The notes under the pieces: generated by a model
The model's database searches: none
What the model was told of the DNA's origin: nothing
The model's input: only the letters and a program-made list of their open reading frames with translations
Program-made: the position numbers and the translations under genes
NCBI GenBank assembly: GCA_016873655.1
Contig: VGWI01000007.1
Location: 1-57,949 of the forward strand
Direction: 5' to 3'
Length of the DNA: 57,949 nucleotides
Source: Lentisphaerota bacterium
GTDB lineage: Bacteria; Verrucomicrobiota; Kiritimatiellia; UBA8416; VGWI01
Part shown: positions 40,517 through 48,680 of the stretch, in pieces
Numbering within the stretch: position 1 is the stretch's first letter
Layout: each line of letters starts with the position of its first letter

Positions 40517-41227
40517 TCAGGGGCCGCGCACCATGGGCACGAACCGGACTGGGAGCCCGTCTTCCCGTGCAGCCCTGCCGTCCTTCTTTCTCAGCATGAC
40601 AAGCCGCTGCGCGGCCGACCCGACCGGCACGATCATCCTGCCGCCTTCGCGGAGCTGTTCAACAAGCGCCTGCGGCACGTCGTCCGGCGCGCAGGTGACG
40701 ATCACGACGTCGAAAGGGGCGTGCTCGGGCCAGCCCTTGTAGCCGTCGCCTGTCAGGACGTGTACGCCGCCGTAGCCTTCGCCGGCCAGTGTTGCGGCCG
40801 CGTGACTGGCCAGTTCCGGTATTATTTCGATGCTGTAGACTTCCGCGCCGAGTTCCGCCAGAACGGCAGCCTGGTAGCCGGATCCGGTTCCTATCTCCAG
40901 CACCTTCTCTCCCGGTTTCACGTCAACGCATGCGGTCATGTACGCCACGATATAGGGCTGGGATATGGTTTGCCCGTGACCGATGGGCCGGGGGTAGTCT
41001 CCGTATGCGGTGGCAGCGTCGCGGAAAGCCGCGGGAATGAACACATGCCGCCGCACCTTCCCCATGGCGGCGAGAACCCGTTCGTCGGTGACGCCGTAGA
41101 ACTGTTTCAGCAAGGCCACCATCTCCGCGCGCGCGGCGTTCCAGCGCGCGTCCGAGCCGTTCTCGTCAGACGAGCGGCACGAAGAAGTGACAAGCCCAAG
41201 CAGAATGGCAAGCATCAGGAACCCCAT
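40517..41227 (-). CDS. pcm: Protein-L-isoaspartate O-methyltransferase, lipoprotein-type
   Basis: The protein has 236 residues. The first 17 form a lipoprotein-like signal (MGFLMLAILLGLVTSSC), so the enzyme is predicted to be exported and lipid-anchored. The catalytic domain is complete: IGHGQTISQPYIVAYM (about 88-103), SAM motif I VLEIGTGSGYQAAVLAEL (about 118-135), VLTGDGYKGWP and FDVVIVTCAP. It methylates damaged isoaspartyl residues to start their repair. ATG at 41227 is chosen for GGGAGGC nine bases upstream. Normal PCMTs are cytoplasmic. Confidence 0.9.
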   Translation of the reverse strand: MGFLMLAILLGLVTSSCRSSDENGSDARWNAARAEMVALLKQFYGVTDERVLAAMGKVRRHVFIPAAFRDAATAYGDYPRPIGHGQTISQPYIVAYMTACVDVKPGEKVLEIGTGSGYQAAVLAELGAEVYSIEIIPELASHAAATLAGEGYGGVHVLTGDGYKGWPEHAPFDVVIVTCAPDDVPQALVEQLREGGRMIVPVGSAAQRLVMLRKKDGRAAREDGLPVRFVPMVRGP

Positions 41228-41456
41228 ACAAACAACGCCTCCCGGCTGCGGTCGAGTATAGCGCCGATTTCGGCGCCTGCACGCCTCAAATCCACATGCT
41301 TGCCGCCGGCACGTGACTTGTCCGCCGGCCCGGGTATGTGATCTGTCCGCGCGGCCGCTTTCACGTCCGCGTTTTCTTGGGGGCTGAAAACGCTCGCGTC
41401 CACCGTCGTGCGAGTGTACAAGGCCGCTCTTTCCGGGCAACTGAAAGGAAGCGGCG

Positions 41457-42866
41457 ATGGCAAAGATCACCTTCATGGGTGCGGGCAGCACGATTTTCGC
41501 GAAGTCCATTCTAGGCGACTCGATGTGTTCTCAGGCGCTGCGGGATTCGCACATAGCGCTATACGACATAGACAGGGCGCGGCTTTCGGAGTCGCTTCAG
41601 ATGCTGGAGGCCATCAACCGCAACATCAACGAAGGGCGCGCGAAGGTCACGACGCACCTTGGCGTGAAGAACCGCCGGGCGGCACTGAAGGGCGCCAACT
41701 ATGTCGTCAACGCGATCCAGGTCGGCGGGTATGAGCCGTCCACAGTGATAGACTTCGAGGTGCCGAAGAAGTACGGCCTGCGCCAGACGATCGCCGATAC
41801 GTTGGGGATCGGCGGGATTTTCCGGGCGCTGCGGACGATCCCGGTTGTGCTTGATTTCGCGCGCGACATGGAGGCCGTTTGCCCGGACGCGTGGTTCCTC
41901 AACTACGTCAATCCGATGGCCATGATCACCGGCAGCCTGCTGCAGGGGTCCGGCGTCAAGGCCGTCGGCCTGTGTCACTCCGTGCAGGGCTGCGCGGACG
42001 GGCTTCTCCGCCGCGTGGAAATGCATGGAGGCGTGGACAAGCTGAACTGGAAGATAGCCGGGATCAACCACCAGGCATGGCTGCTCGAAATTACCGACGG
42101 AGGCAGGGATCTCTATCCGGAGATCAAGCGCAGAGCCGCGAGGAAGCTCAGGGCAATCCGCAAGCGCGGCGCCGCGAAGGTGGCCGAAGAGCTGCGCGCC
42201 AGGGCGCAGGCCGAGGGCCGGGAGGCGTGGGAATGCCCCGACTTCATGGTTGCCATGGACATGGTGCGTCTGACCCTGATGCTCAGGCTCGGCCACTACA
42301 TAACGGAGTCGTCGGAACACGCGTCGGAATACCTGCCGTGGTTCATAAAGGGCACCCATCCGGAACTGATAGACGAGTTCAACATACCGCTTGATGAATA
42401 CCCGCGCCGCTGCGTCAGCCAGATCAAGAACTGGAAGAAGAGCAGCGAGGAACTCGTGAAGAACCCGTCGCTGGGCCACACGCGCGGCCACGAATTCGGT
42501 TCATACATCATGGAAGCGATAGAGACCGGCAAGCCGATCCGTGTTCACGGGAATGTGATGAACACCGGGCTTATAACGAACCTGCCGCGCCGGGCCTGCG
42601 TGGAGGTGCCGTGCCTCGTGGACCGCAACGGCGTGCAGGGCTGCTACGTAGGCGACCTGCCTGAGGTTTGCGCGGCGGTCAACATGACCAACGTCAACGT
42701 GCAGATCCTGGCGATAGACGCCGCGCTGACCCGTAAGCGCGACCTGGTCTACCAGGCCGCCATGATGGACCCGCATACGGCGGCCGAACTGACGATCGAC
42801 CAGATTGTCGCCATGTGCGACGAGCTGATCGAGGCTCACGGCGCGATGCTGCCGAAGTACCGTTGA
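41457..42866 (+). CDS. melA: Family GH4 alpha-galactosidase/alpha-glucosidase
   Basis: The protein has 469 residues, typical for MelA-like GH4 enzymes. The NAD-binding N-terminus is ITFMGAGSTIFAKSILGD. Metal- and substrate-binding segments are LNYVNPMAMIT, the Cys in LCHSVQGC (about 174-181), which coordinates Mn2+, and AGINHQAWLLE. GH4 cleaves glycosides through a redox mechanism with NAD+ and Mn2+. The sugar is probably an alpha-galactoside. No transporter or regulator is adjacent. The 229-base gap before it holds no other gene, and CTGAAAGGAAG precedes the ATG. Confidence 0.92.
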   Translation: MAKITFMGAGSTIFAKSILGDSMCSQALRDSHIALYDIDRARLSESLQMLEAINRNINEGRAKVTTHLGVKNRRAALKGANYVVNAIQVGGYEPSTVIDFEVPKKYGLRQTIADTLGIGGIFRALRTIPVVLDFARDMEAVCPDAWFLNYVNPMAMITGSLLQGSGVKAVGLCHSVQGCADGLLRRVEMHGGVDKLNWKIAGINHQAWLLEITDGGRDLYPEIKRRAARKLRAIRKRGAAKVAEELRARAQAEGREAWECPDFMVAMDMVRLTLMLRLGHYITESSEHASEYLPWFIKGTHPELIDEFNIPLDEYPRRCVSQIKNWKKSSEELVKNPSLGHTRGHEFGSYIMEAIETGKPIRVHGNVMNTGLITNLPRRACVEVPCLVDRNGVQGCYVGDLPEVCAAVNMTNVNVQILAIDAALTRKRDLVYQAAMMDPHTAAELTIDQIVAMCDELIEAHGAMLPKYR

Positions 42867-42882
42867 CCGGCGCGTTCTCCTC

Positions 42883-43953
42883 TCAGCGGGAAGTTGAGGC
42901 TATCCACGCGGCCCCGAGCGCTTCGGGGCCGCGGTAGAAAGCCGCGCTCTGGCCTGGCGCCACGCCAAACTGCCGGGCCTCGAACGTGACGTTGCCGGCA
43001 TCGCCGGCAATTTCCAGGACGGACGCGGCTGCATTCTGGCGGAACCTGTACTGCGTTTCGACAGGCACCGGAGAGGCGGGCTGTATTCCGGAAATCCAGT
43101 TGAAGTCGGCCACGCGCATGGCGTGGACGGTTGCGCGGTCCCTTGCGCCGACGACCACTTCATTGGTGTCGGGCCGGATCGCGGTGACGTACACCGGCTC
43201 ACCTGTGGCTATGCCAAGTCCCTTGCGCTGGCCGACCGTGTAGTGGTGGATGCCGTTGTGTCTGCCGAGAATCCTGCCGTCCTCGCTGACGATCCTGCCG
43301 GGCGGGGGAGTGTTCAGGATGCGGACGTCGAGCCAGGCGCCGTGGCCGTCGTCGCCGACGAAGCACAGTTCCTGGCTTTCGCCACGGGGGGCGAAAGCGA
43401 GTCCGCGCCGCGCCATGTCCGACGCGACTTCGCGCTTTGTCCTGATGCCGAGCGGGAAGAGGGCTCTTGCGAGTTGTCTCTGCGTGAGCCGGGCGAGGAA
43501 ATAGGACTGGTCCTTTGCCGGGTCCGACCCGCGCAGGAGGCGGAACGCGCCGCTTTCGGTGCGTTCAGTGCGGGCATAGTGGCCGGTTGCCAGGAAGTCC
43601 GCGCCCAGCCTGGCGGCTTCTTCAAGCAGTGCGCCGAACTTGATGGTTCTGTTGCAGACGACGCATGGGGAAGGGGTTCTTCCCGCCAGGTACTCCGACG
43701 AGAAGTGTCCGATGACGCTGCCTTCGAATTCCTCGTACACAGGAACCACATGGTGTTCAACACCGAGTCGCCGGGCGGCAAGGGAAGCGGCTTCGACGTC
43801 TTCCGGCGCGCAGCACCGCGAGCGTTCCCGGGTCATGAGCGCCGTCAGGCCGAATGCCTCGCAGCCTTCGTCAAGCAGGTATGCCAGGGCGGCGGTGCTG
43901 TCCAACCCTCCGCTCATTGCCACCGCAACGGTGCCTGCACGTTTCCCCGTCAT
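42883..43953 (-). CDS. mnmA: tRNA-specific 2-thiouridylase MnmA
   Basis: The protein has 356 residues. PP-loop SGGLDSTAALAYL (about 14-26), the first catalytic Cys in PSPCVVCNRTIKF (about 94-106), the second in SQELCFVGDD (about 193-202) and HHYTVGQRKGLGIA are all present. It thiolates U34 of Lys, Glu and Gln tRNAs. GGGAGACCGG precedes the ATG. It is convergent to melA with a 16-base gap. A second PP-loop thiolase-like gene lies in the operon at 5103-6116. Confidence 0.95.
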   Translation of the reverse strand: MTGKRAGTVAVAMSGGLDSTAALAYLLDEGCEAFGLTALMTRERSRCCAPEDVEAASLAARRLGVEHHVVPVYEEFEGSVIGHFSSEYLAGRTPSPCVVCNRTIKFGALLEEAARLGADFLATGHYARTERTESGAFRLLRGSDPAKDQSYFLARLTQRQLARALFPLGIRTKREVASDMARRGLAFAPRGESQELCFVGDDGHGAWLDVRILNTPPPGRIVSEDGRILGRHNGIHHYTVGQRKGLGIATGEPVYVTAIRPDTNEVVVGARDRATVHAMRVADFNWISGIQPASPVPVETQYRFRQNAAASVLEIAGDAGNVTFEARQFGVAPGQSAAFYRGPEALGAAWIASTSR

Positions 43954-44071
43954 CCGGTCTCCCGCAGATGCGCCCCGAAGGGCACGTGTTCCTTGCGCGC
44001 GCGTCAGTGTTCTGCGATGATATCACGGCTTTCGAGGCAGGAAAACCGACAACGGCAGCGGGGTATCCAAA

Positions 44072-44290
44072 ATGGAACAGAAGATCAGGGACAGACTTGA
44101 GCAGTTGAGAGGCATGCTGCAGGCCGACGGCGGCGATCTTGAAGTGGTTTCCGTGGAAGGCGCCAGTGTGAAGGTGCGTCTGAAGGGCGCATGCGGCGGG
44201 TGTCCCCACGCCGTTATGACGCTGAAGCAGGGGATTGAGCGCATTCTGCGCAGTGAAATAGACGGCTCCATTGTGGTTGAGCGCGTATAG
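44072..44290 (+). CDS. NifU C-terminal (Nfu) iron-sulfur carrier
   Basis: The 72-residue domain contains the Fe-S-binding Cys-Gly-Gly-Cys motif (LKGACGGCPHAVMTLKQGIE, about 38-57) and the leading LRGMLQADGGDLEVV. It carries and delivers Fe-S clusters. It is divergent from mnmA, which needs sulfur transfer, and lies 12 bases before a secreted-protein gene. The window has several Fe-S clients, including Ehr. Confidence 0.93.
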   Translation: MEQKIRDRLEQLRGMLQADGGDLEVVSVEGASVKVRLKGACGGCPHAVMTLKQGIERILRSEIDGSIVVERV

Positions 44291-44302
44291 GCGGGCATTG
44301 CC

Positions 44303-44872
44303 ATGACAAGACACGCGGTTCTAGCGGGATTTGTGGTTGCCTCCATCGCGGTTTCCGCGCCGGCGGTCGAGAAATACTGCCTTATCAAGGAAACCGACCG
44401 TGCGAAGAAAGAGACTTACCGGGTGGTCACCGCGGAGGAATGCGAGAAGCTGGAGAAGGAGCTGGACAGGGAAGAAAAGAGCTTTTCTCGCGCGCTTATG
44501 AACGCGCAGCGCAGGTTTGACGACCTGGAAAGCTACGAGCGCAAGACCTTCCCCCGTTCCGCGTGCGCACCCAGGAAGCTGGCCGTCGTTTCCACCTACA
44601 CCGACCAATCAAAGGCAAATGAACGCCTGAGGGATTACCAGACGCGCATCAAGGAAGCGCAGGACAAGGAAAAGAAGGAGCAGGGCAAGAAGAAGAACAA
44701 GGGCGTCTCCAAGTCCGAGCCCGAGCGCAAGAAAGCCCGCGAGGATGAGCAGCAGCAAATGTTCGATGATGTGCGCCGCATTTTCGAAGAAGAACTCCAG
44801 AAACTGATGGCCGGCGCGCCTGCCGCTGTCCAGCCCGACGCAGCCGGGGAAGCACCGCCGGCAAAGCACTGA
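44303..44872 (+). CDS. Secreted, highly charged helical protein
   Basis: The protein has 189 residues. A signal peptide (about 1-20, ending VSAPA) is followed by a strongly helical, Lys/Glu-rich body (DKEKKEQGKKKNKGVSKSE), then a Pro/Ala-rich tail. A pair of Cys residues occurs at YCLIK and EECEK, and one near SACAP. No family is recognised. It follows nfu by 12 bases. Confidence 0.7.
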   Translation: MTRHAVLAGFVVASIAVSAPAVEKYCLIKETDRAKKETYRVVTAEECEKLEKELDREEKSFSRALMNAQRRFDDLESYERKTFPRSACAPRKLAVVSTYTDQSKANERLRDYQTRIKEAQDKEKKEQGKKKNKGVSKSEPERKKAREDEQQQMFDDVRRIFEEELQKLMAGAPAAVQPDAAGEAPPAKH

Positions 44873-44879
44873 CCCTGCG

Positions 44880-44908
44880 GGCGCAAGCCGGCGCCATTCA
44901 TGTTTTTT
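44880..44908 (+). terminator. Terminator-like hairpin after the charged secreted protein
   Basis: The stem GGCGC/GCGCC (44880-44895) is followed after seven bases by TTTTTT at 44903-44908. Confidence 0.35.
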
Positions 44909-44910
44909 CG

Positions 44911-44939
44911 TTGCGTCGCAGCAGGGCGCTCTTTAGCAT
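44911..44939 (+). promoter_or_regulatory. Weak promoter candidate for the Ehr operon
   Basis: TTGCGT (44911-44916) and TAGCAT (44934-44939) are spaced by 17 bases and lie just after the terminator-like hairpin, 184 bases before the first Ehr gene. Both hexamers deviate from consensus. Confidence 0.3.
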
Positions 44940-44988
44940 CCTCGGCTTTTCGCGGCGGGAGTTTCGCACGGGGTATCTGTCCGCACAA

Positions 44989-45126
44989 ATGCAAACCGGC
45001 GTTCGAGAGGTGGCGCGGTTGTTCAACGTCACCGAGAAGACGAGCTATCGCTGGGTGAGGGCGGTTGACGCACTGTCTGCGCGACGTTCAGAGGGCGCTG
45101 CCCGCGGGGACGGCGGAAATCCATGA
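44989..45126 (+). pseudogene. Truncated helix-turn-helix protein upstream of Ehr
   Basis: From ATG at 44989 the frame reads TGVREVARLFNVTEKTSYRW, an HTH domain as at the start of HTH-PTS IIA fusion regulators. It then turns into low-quality sequence and ends after 45 codons, overlapping the start of hyfB by 4 bases (ATGA). No ribosome site is seen. It is probably the remnant of a regulator of the downstream operon, although a 45-residue DNA-binding peptide is not excluded. Confidence 0.4.
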
Positions 45127-47114
45127 ACCTGATTCTGGCCTCGCTGGCGGTACTGTTGGCAGGATCAACTCTCTGCCTTCTTGTTCCTCCCGGCGGGAAG
45201 CGGGCAGGTATCCTCGGGCCGGCCATCGCCGTGCTCGGAAGCGTTCTCGGGATTGTGCCCGCCCTGGACGCCATGGTCGGCGCGGCAACCTGGCAAGCAA
45301 GTCTGCCGTGGGTTATCCCGGCCGGTTCTCTGGCCGTGGGGATGGACGCCCTGTCTGGTTTTTTTGCCTTTGTGATACTGACGGTTTCGGCATTGGCTGC
45401 GGTCTACGGGCACGCATATCTCTCCCGGACTGGAACCGCCCGCCGCGTGTCGGCATCGTGGTTCATGTTCAACGTTCTCGTCGGCAGCATGCTGCTGGTG
45501 GTTGTGGCCCGAAACGCGGTTCTGTTTCTGCTGGCCTGGGAGCTCATGTCGCTTGCGTCTTTCTTCCTTGTCATGTTCGACGGCGAGAAACGTGAGGTAA
45601 GGCGCGCCGGGTGGATCTATCTTGCCGCGACGCACTTCGGGACTGCTTTTCTGCTGGTCTTGTTCGGTCTGCTGGGAATCCGTTCCGGAACGTTCGATTT
45701 CAGCGGGTTCTCTGCGTTGCGGCCGGAGCCCGTCTTTGCCGGAGCGGCGTTCATTCTGGCTGTCATCGGGTTCGGGACAAAAGCGGGGCTTGTTCCCCTG
45801 CATGTCTGGCTGCCCGAAGCTCACCCGGCAGCGCCGTCTCACGTGTCGGCGGTGATGAGCGGGGTGATGATCAAGACTGGAATATACGGGCTCCTCCGTT
45901 TCAGCACATTTCTTGGCGCGCCGATGCCGTGGTGGGGATGGACGCTGATGGGTGCGGGCGTGCTGTCCGGGCTGTTGGGGATTCTCTCCGCGCTGGCGCA
46001 GAGGGATATGAAGAGGCTGCTTGCGTTTTCCAGTGTGGAGAACATGGGGATCGTGGCGATGGGCTTGGGATTCGGTTTTCTGGGAATCAGCCGCGGGTCT
46101 TTCGCGCTGGCCTTCCTTGGCTTCGCGGGGGCGCTGATGCATGTGTTCAACCATGCTGTTTTCAAGTCGCTGCTGTTCATGGGGGCTGGTTCAGTTCTCC
46201 ATGCGGCAGGAACGGTTCAGCTCGACCGGCTTGGCGGGCTTTCCAAGAGCATGCCCGTCACTGCCTGCGCGTTTATGGTTGGCGCCGCCGCGATCTGCGG
46301 GCTGCCTCCGCTGAACGGATTTCTTGGCGAGTTCCTGCTCTACAGGGCATCCCTCGGCGCGATAGCCGGTTCCGGGGCGTTTGCGGGAATGGAAGGGGCC
46401 GGACTGGTTCTGCTGGTGTCGCTGGCCATGGTCGGGGGGCTGGCCGTGGCGTGTTTCACCAAGGTGATGGGTGTGGTCTTCCTTGGCGAGCCACGTGACG
46501 GAACCGCCGCGCAAGCGCACGAATGCCCGATGGCGATGCGATTGCCGATGATGGTCCTTGCGGCCATCTGTCTGCTGGCCGGCATCAGCGCCGTCCTTCT
46601 GCCAGGTTTCGTTGAACCCGCTGTGAGATGCGTGGTGTCCGGCCCGGACGCTGTTGCCTTGGCCGCGCTGTCCCTTCCCGAAGGCGTGTTTTCCTGGACT
46701 GCCGGCGCCGGGGCGACGGTGCTTCTGGCCGCGGCCGCGCTGTATCTCTTGCGGAACGCGCTGCTATCCCGGCGGCGCGTGGATAGCGCCGTAACGTGGG
46801 ACTGCGGCTACGCGGCGCCCGCGTCGCGCATGCAGTACACATCTTCTTCGTTCTCGGCCCCCATTGTCCGGCAGTTCCATGCCGTTGTCCGAACGGACAC
46901 CACGGCGACTCGTCTTTCCGGGCTCTTCCCGTCCGGAGCGTCTTTCTCGAGCGAAGCGCGCGACGTGTGGCGAGAGCACTTCTACGCGCCCCTTTTCAAG
47001 CTGTTCACCGCCATGTCCGCTCGGGCACGGGGGCTGCAGCACGGCCGCCTCAACCTCTACATCCTTTACATCGTTCTTGCCCTCGTCGCTCTTCTGGCGT
47101 GGAAACTGAGGTGA
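45123..47114 (+). CDS. hyfB: HyfB/NuoL-type antiporter-like subunit of an Ehr complex
   Basis: The protein has 663 residues and about 16 membrane helices. It carries the proton-channel residues of the NuoL/M/N family: Glu140 in LLAWELMSLASF, Lys220 in GFGTKAGLVPLHVWLPEAH and Lys251 in MSGVMIKTGIYG. The last 100 residues are a soluble domain plus a final helix, as in HyfB. It would pump protons or Na+ when the peripheral arm works. It is the first gene of a six-gene operon that ends in a fused ferredoxin/NuoB protein. The start overlaps the HTH fragment. Confidence 0.93.
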   Translation: MNLILASLAVLLAGSTLCLLVPPGGKRAGILGPAIAVLGSVLGIVPALDAMVGAATWQASLPWVIPAGSLAVGMDALSGFFAFVILTVSALAAVYGHAYLSRTGTARRVSASWFMFNVLVGSMLLVVVARNAVLFLLAWELMSLASFFLVMFDGEKREVRRAGWIYLAATHFGTAFLLVLFGLLGIRSGTFDFSGFSALRPEPVFAGAAFILAVIGFGTKAGLVPLHVWLPEAHPAAPSHVSAVMSGVMIKTGIYGLLRFSTFLGAPMPWWGWTLMGAGVLSGLLGILSALAQRDMKRLLAFSSVENMGIVAMGLGFGFLGISRGSFALAFLGFAGALMHVFNHAVFKSLLFMGAGSVLHAAGTVQLDRLGGLSKSMPVTACAFMVGAAAICGLPPLNGFLGEFLLYRASLGAIAGSGAFAGMEGAGLVLLVSLAMVGGLAVACFTKVMGVVFLGEPRDGTAAQAHECPMAMRLPMMVLAAICLLAGISAVLLPGFVEPAVRCVVSGPDAVALAALSLPEGVFSWTAGAGATVLLAAAALYLLRNALLSRRRVDSAVTWDCGYAAPASRMQYTSSSFSAPIVRQFHAVVRTDTTATRLSGLFPSGASFSSEARDVWREHFYAPLFKLFTAMSARARGLQHGRLNLYILYIVLALVALLAWKLR

Positions 47115-47118
47115 CCGG

Positions 47119-48039
47119 ATGACTGCATTCCATGCCGTGGCGATGCTTTCGGGCCTGGTTCTGGCGCCGCTTCTTCCCGGCGTGATCAACCGCACAAAGG
47201 CGGCGTTTGCCGGCCGCAGCGGCCAGCCGGTGCTTCAGCTTTACCATGACCTGATCAAGCTTCTGCGGAAGGGGGCGGTGTACAGCAGGACGACAACCTG
47301 GGTGTTTCGAGCCGCGCCTGCAGCAGGTCTTGCCTGCGTATCGGGGGCGCTGGCGTTCATGCCGGCGGCATCCGCGCCGGCCCTGGCGTCGTTCGGGGGC
47401 GACATCGTGCTTGTTGTCTACTTCCTCGGACTGATGAGGTTCTTGACCGTTCTGTCCGCGCTGGATACGGGTTCCAGTTTTGAGGGTATGGGAGCCAGTC
47501 GTGAGGTCCAGTTCTCGGCTCTCGCCGAACCAGCCCTCTTCGTTGCGGTTGCGACTCTCGCGAGGGTGTCGGGCTCGGAGTCGTTCGCAGGCTTGTTCGC
47601 CGGGCTGACGCCGGCCGCATGGATGGCGTACGGACCTGCCTTCATGGTCGTTCTTACGGTCCTGTTCCTCGTCTTTCTCGTCGAGAACGCCCGCATTCCA
47701 GTTGACGATCCGAACACGCATCTCGAGCTTACGATGATTCACGAAGTGATGATCCTTGACTATTCCGGCCCTGACCTCGCGTTTGTGCTGTATGCGGCAT
47801 CCCTGAAGCTATGGTTGTTGGGTGCGGTCATTGTGAACCTGGCTATGTCGGCCGCGGGAGTGACGGGTTCCCTGGCATTCGTCGGTTTCCTGGCGGCGAT
47901 GATGCTTCTGGCCATTGTCGTGGGTGTTGTTGAGTCAACGATGGCAAGGTTGAGTCTTCTAAAGGTGCCGCGAATGCTGGTCGGCGCAGTGGCGCTGGCG
48001 CTGCTTGCCTTCGCGCTGGCGGGCAGGTTATCGCCATGA
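47119..48039 (+). CDS. hyfC: HyfC/NuoH-type membrane subunit of an Ehr complex
   Basis: The protein has 306 residues and eight membrane helices. Conserved cytoplasmic loops are QLYHDLIKLLRKGAVYSR (about 36-53) and FLVENARIPVDDPNTHLEL plus TMIHEVMILDYSGPDLA, the signature of HycD/HyfC/NuoH. It links the membrane ion channels to the peripheral redox arm. GAGGTGACCGG precedes the ATG. The end overlaps hyfE by 4 bases. Confidence 0.93.
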   Translation: MTAFHAVAMLSGLVLAPLLPGVINRTKAAFAGRSGQPVLQLYHDLIKLLRKGAVYSRTTTWVFRAAPAAGLACVSGALAFMPAASAPALASFGGDIVLVVYFLGLMRFLTVLSALDTGSSFEGMGASREVQFSALAEPALFVAVATLARVSGSESFAGLFAGLTPAAWMAYGPAFMVVLTVLFLVFLVENARIPVDDPNTHLELTMIHEVMILDYSGPDLAFVLYAASLKLWLLGAVIVNLAMSAAGVTGSLAFVGFLAAMMLLAIVVGVVESTMARLSLLKVPRMLVGAVALALLAFALAGRLSP

Positions 48040-48677
48040 TGCCGCTTGTTGATTCGGTTCATGTTCTGATCCTGGTCACGTGCCTGCTGCTTCTGGGGTC
48101 CAGCAGGCTCGGGGCGTGCATCCGAACGGTGGCAATCCAGGGAATCGTGGCTGGCGGAGTCCTGCCATGGGTTTCATCGCTCCACATATCGATGCAACTG
48201 CTGTTTACAGGCGTGTTTGTCATGGCCCTGAAGGGCATCGTTTTCCCTGTACTGCTGTCCCGCGCGATGCGCGAAGCCAGCGCCAGCCGGGAGATGAGTC
48301 CGTTCGTCGGCTACGGGACGTCTCTCATGGCCGGGGTGTTGTTCTTCCTCGCGTCGCTCTGGCTTGGCGCGAAGCTGCCGACACCGGACGGCGTTTCCGG
48401 GCTGGCCGTGCCTACGGCATGCATGATGGTAAGCACGGGGCTTTTCCTGATCATTGCCCGCCGGCTCGCGGTCACGCAGGTAATAGGCTACATCGTGGTG
48501 GAGAACGGAATCTACGCGCTGGGCCTGGCTGTTGCCCATGACATCCCGGTGCTGGTTGAACTGGGCGCCATGCTGGACGCCTTTGTCGCTGTGTTTGTGA
48601 TGGGCATCGCGATATTCCACATCAACCGCGAATTCGATCACATGGATTCAGGCAGGTTGAACGTTCTGAAAGGCTGA
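48036..48677 (+). CDS. hyfE: HyfE/NuoK-type membrane subunit of an Ehr complex
   Basis: The protein has 213 residues and about seven membrane helices. The last helices contain VIGYIVVENGIYALGLAV, with the buried Glu of NuoK/MrpC-like channel subunits, and the C-terminus is MGIAIFHINREFDHMD. The extra N-terminal helices, compared with NuoK, fit HyfE. It overlaps hyfC by 4 bases and is 3 bases before hyfF. Confidence 0.9.
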   Translation: MMPLVDSVHVLILVTCLLLLGSSRLGACIRTVAIQGIVAGGVLPWVSSLHISMQLLFTGVFVMALKGIVFPVLLSRAMREASASREMSPFVGYGTSLMAGVLFFLASLWLGAKLPTPDGVSGLAVPTACMMVSTGLFLIIARRLAVTQVIGYIVVENGIYALGLAVAHDIPVLVELGAMLDAFVAVFVMGIAIFHINREFDHMDSGRLNVLKG

Positions 48678-48680
48678 ACC

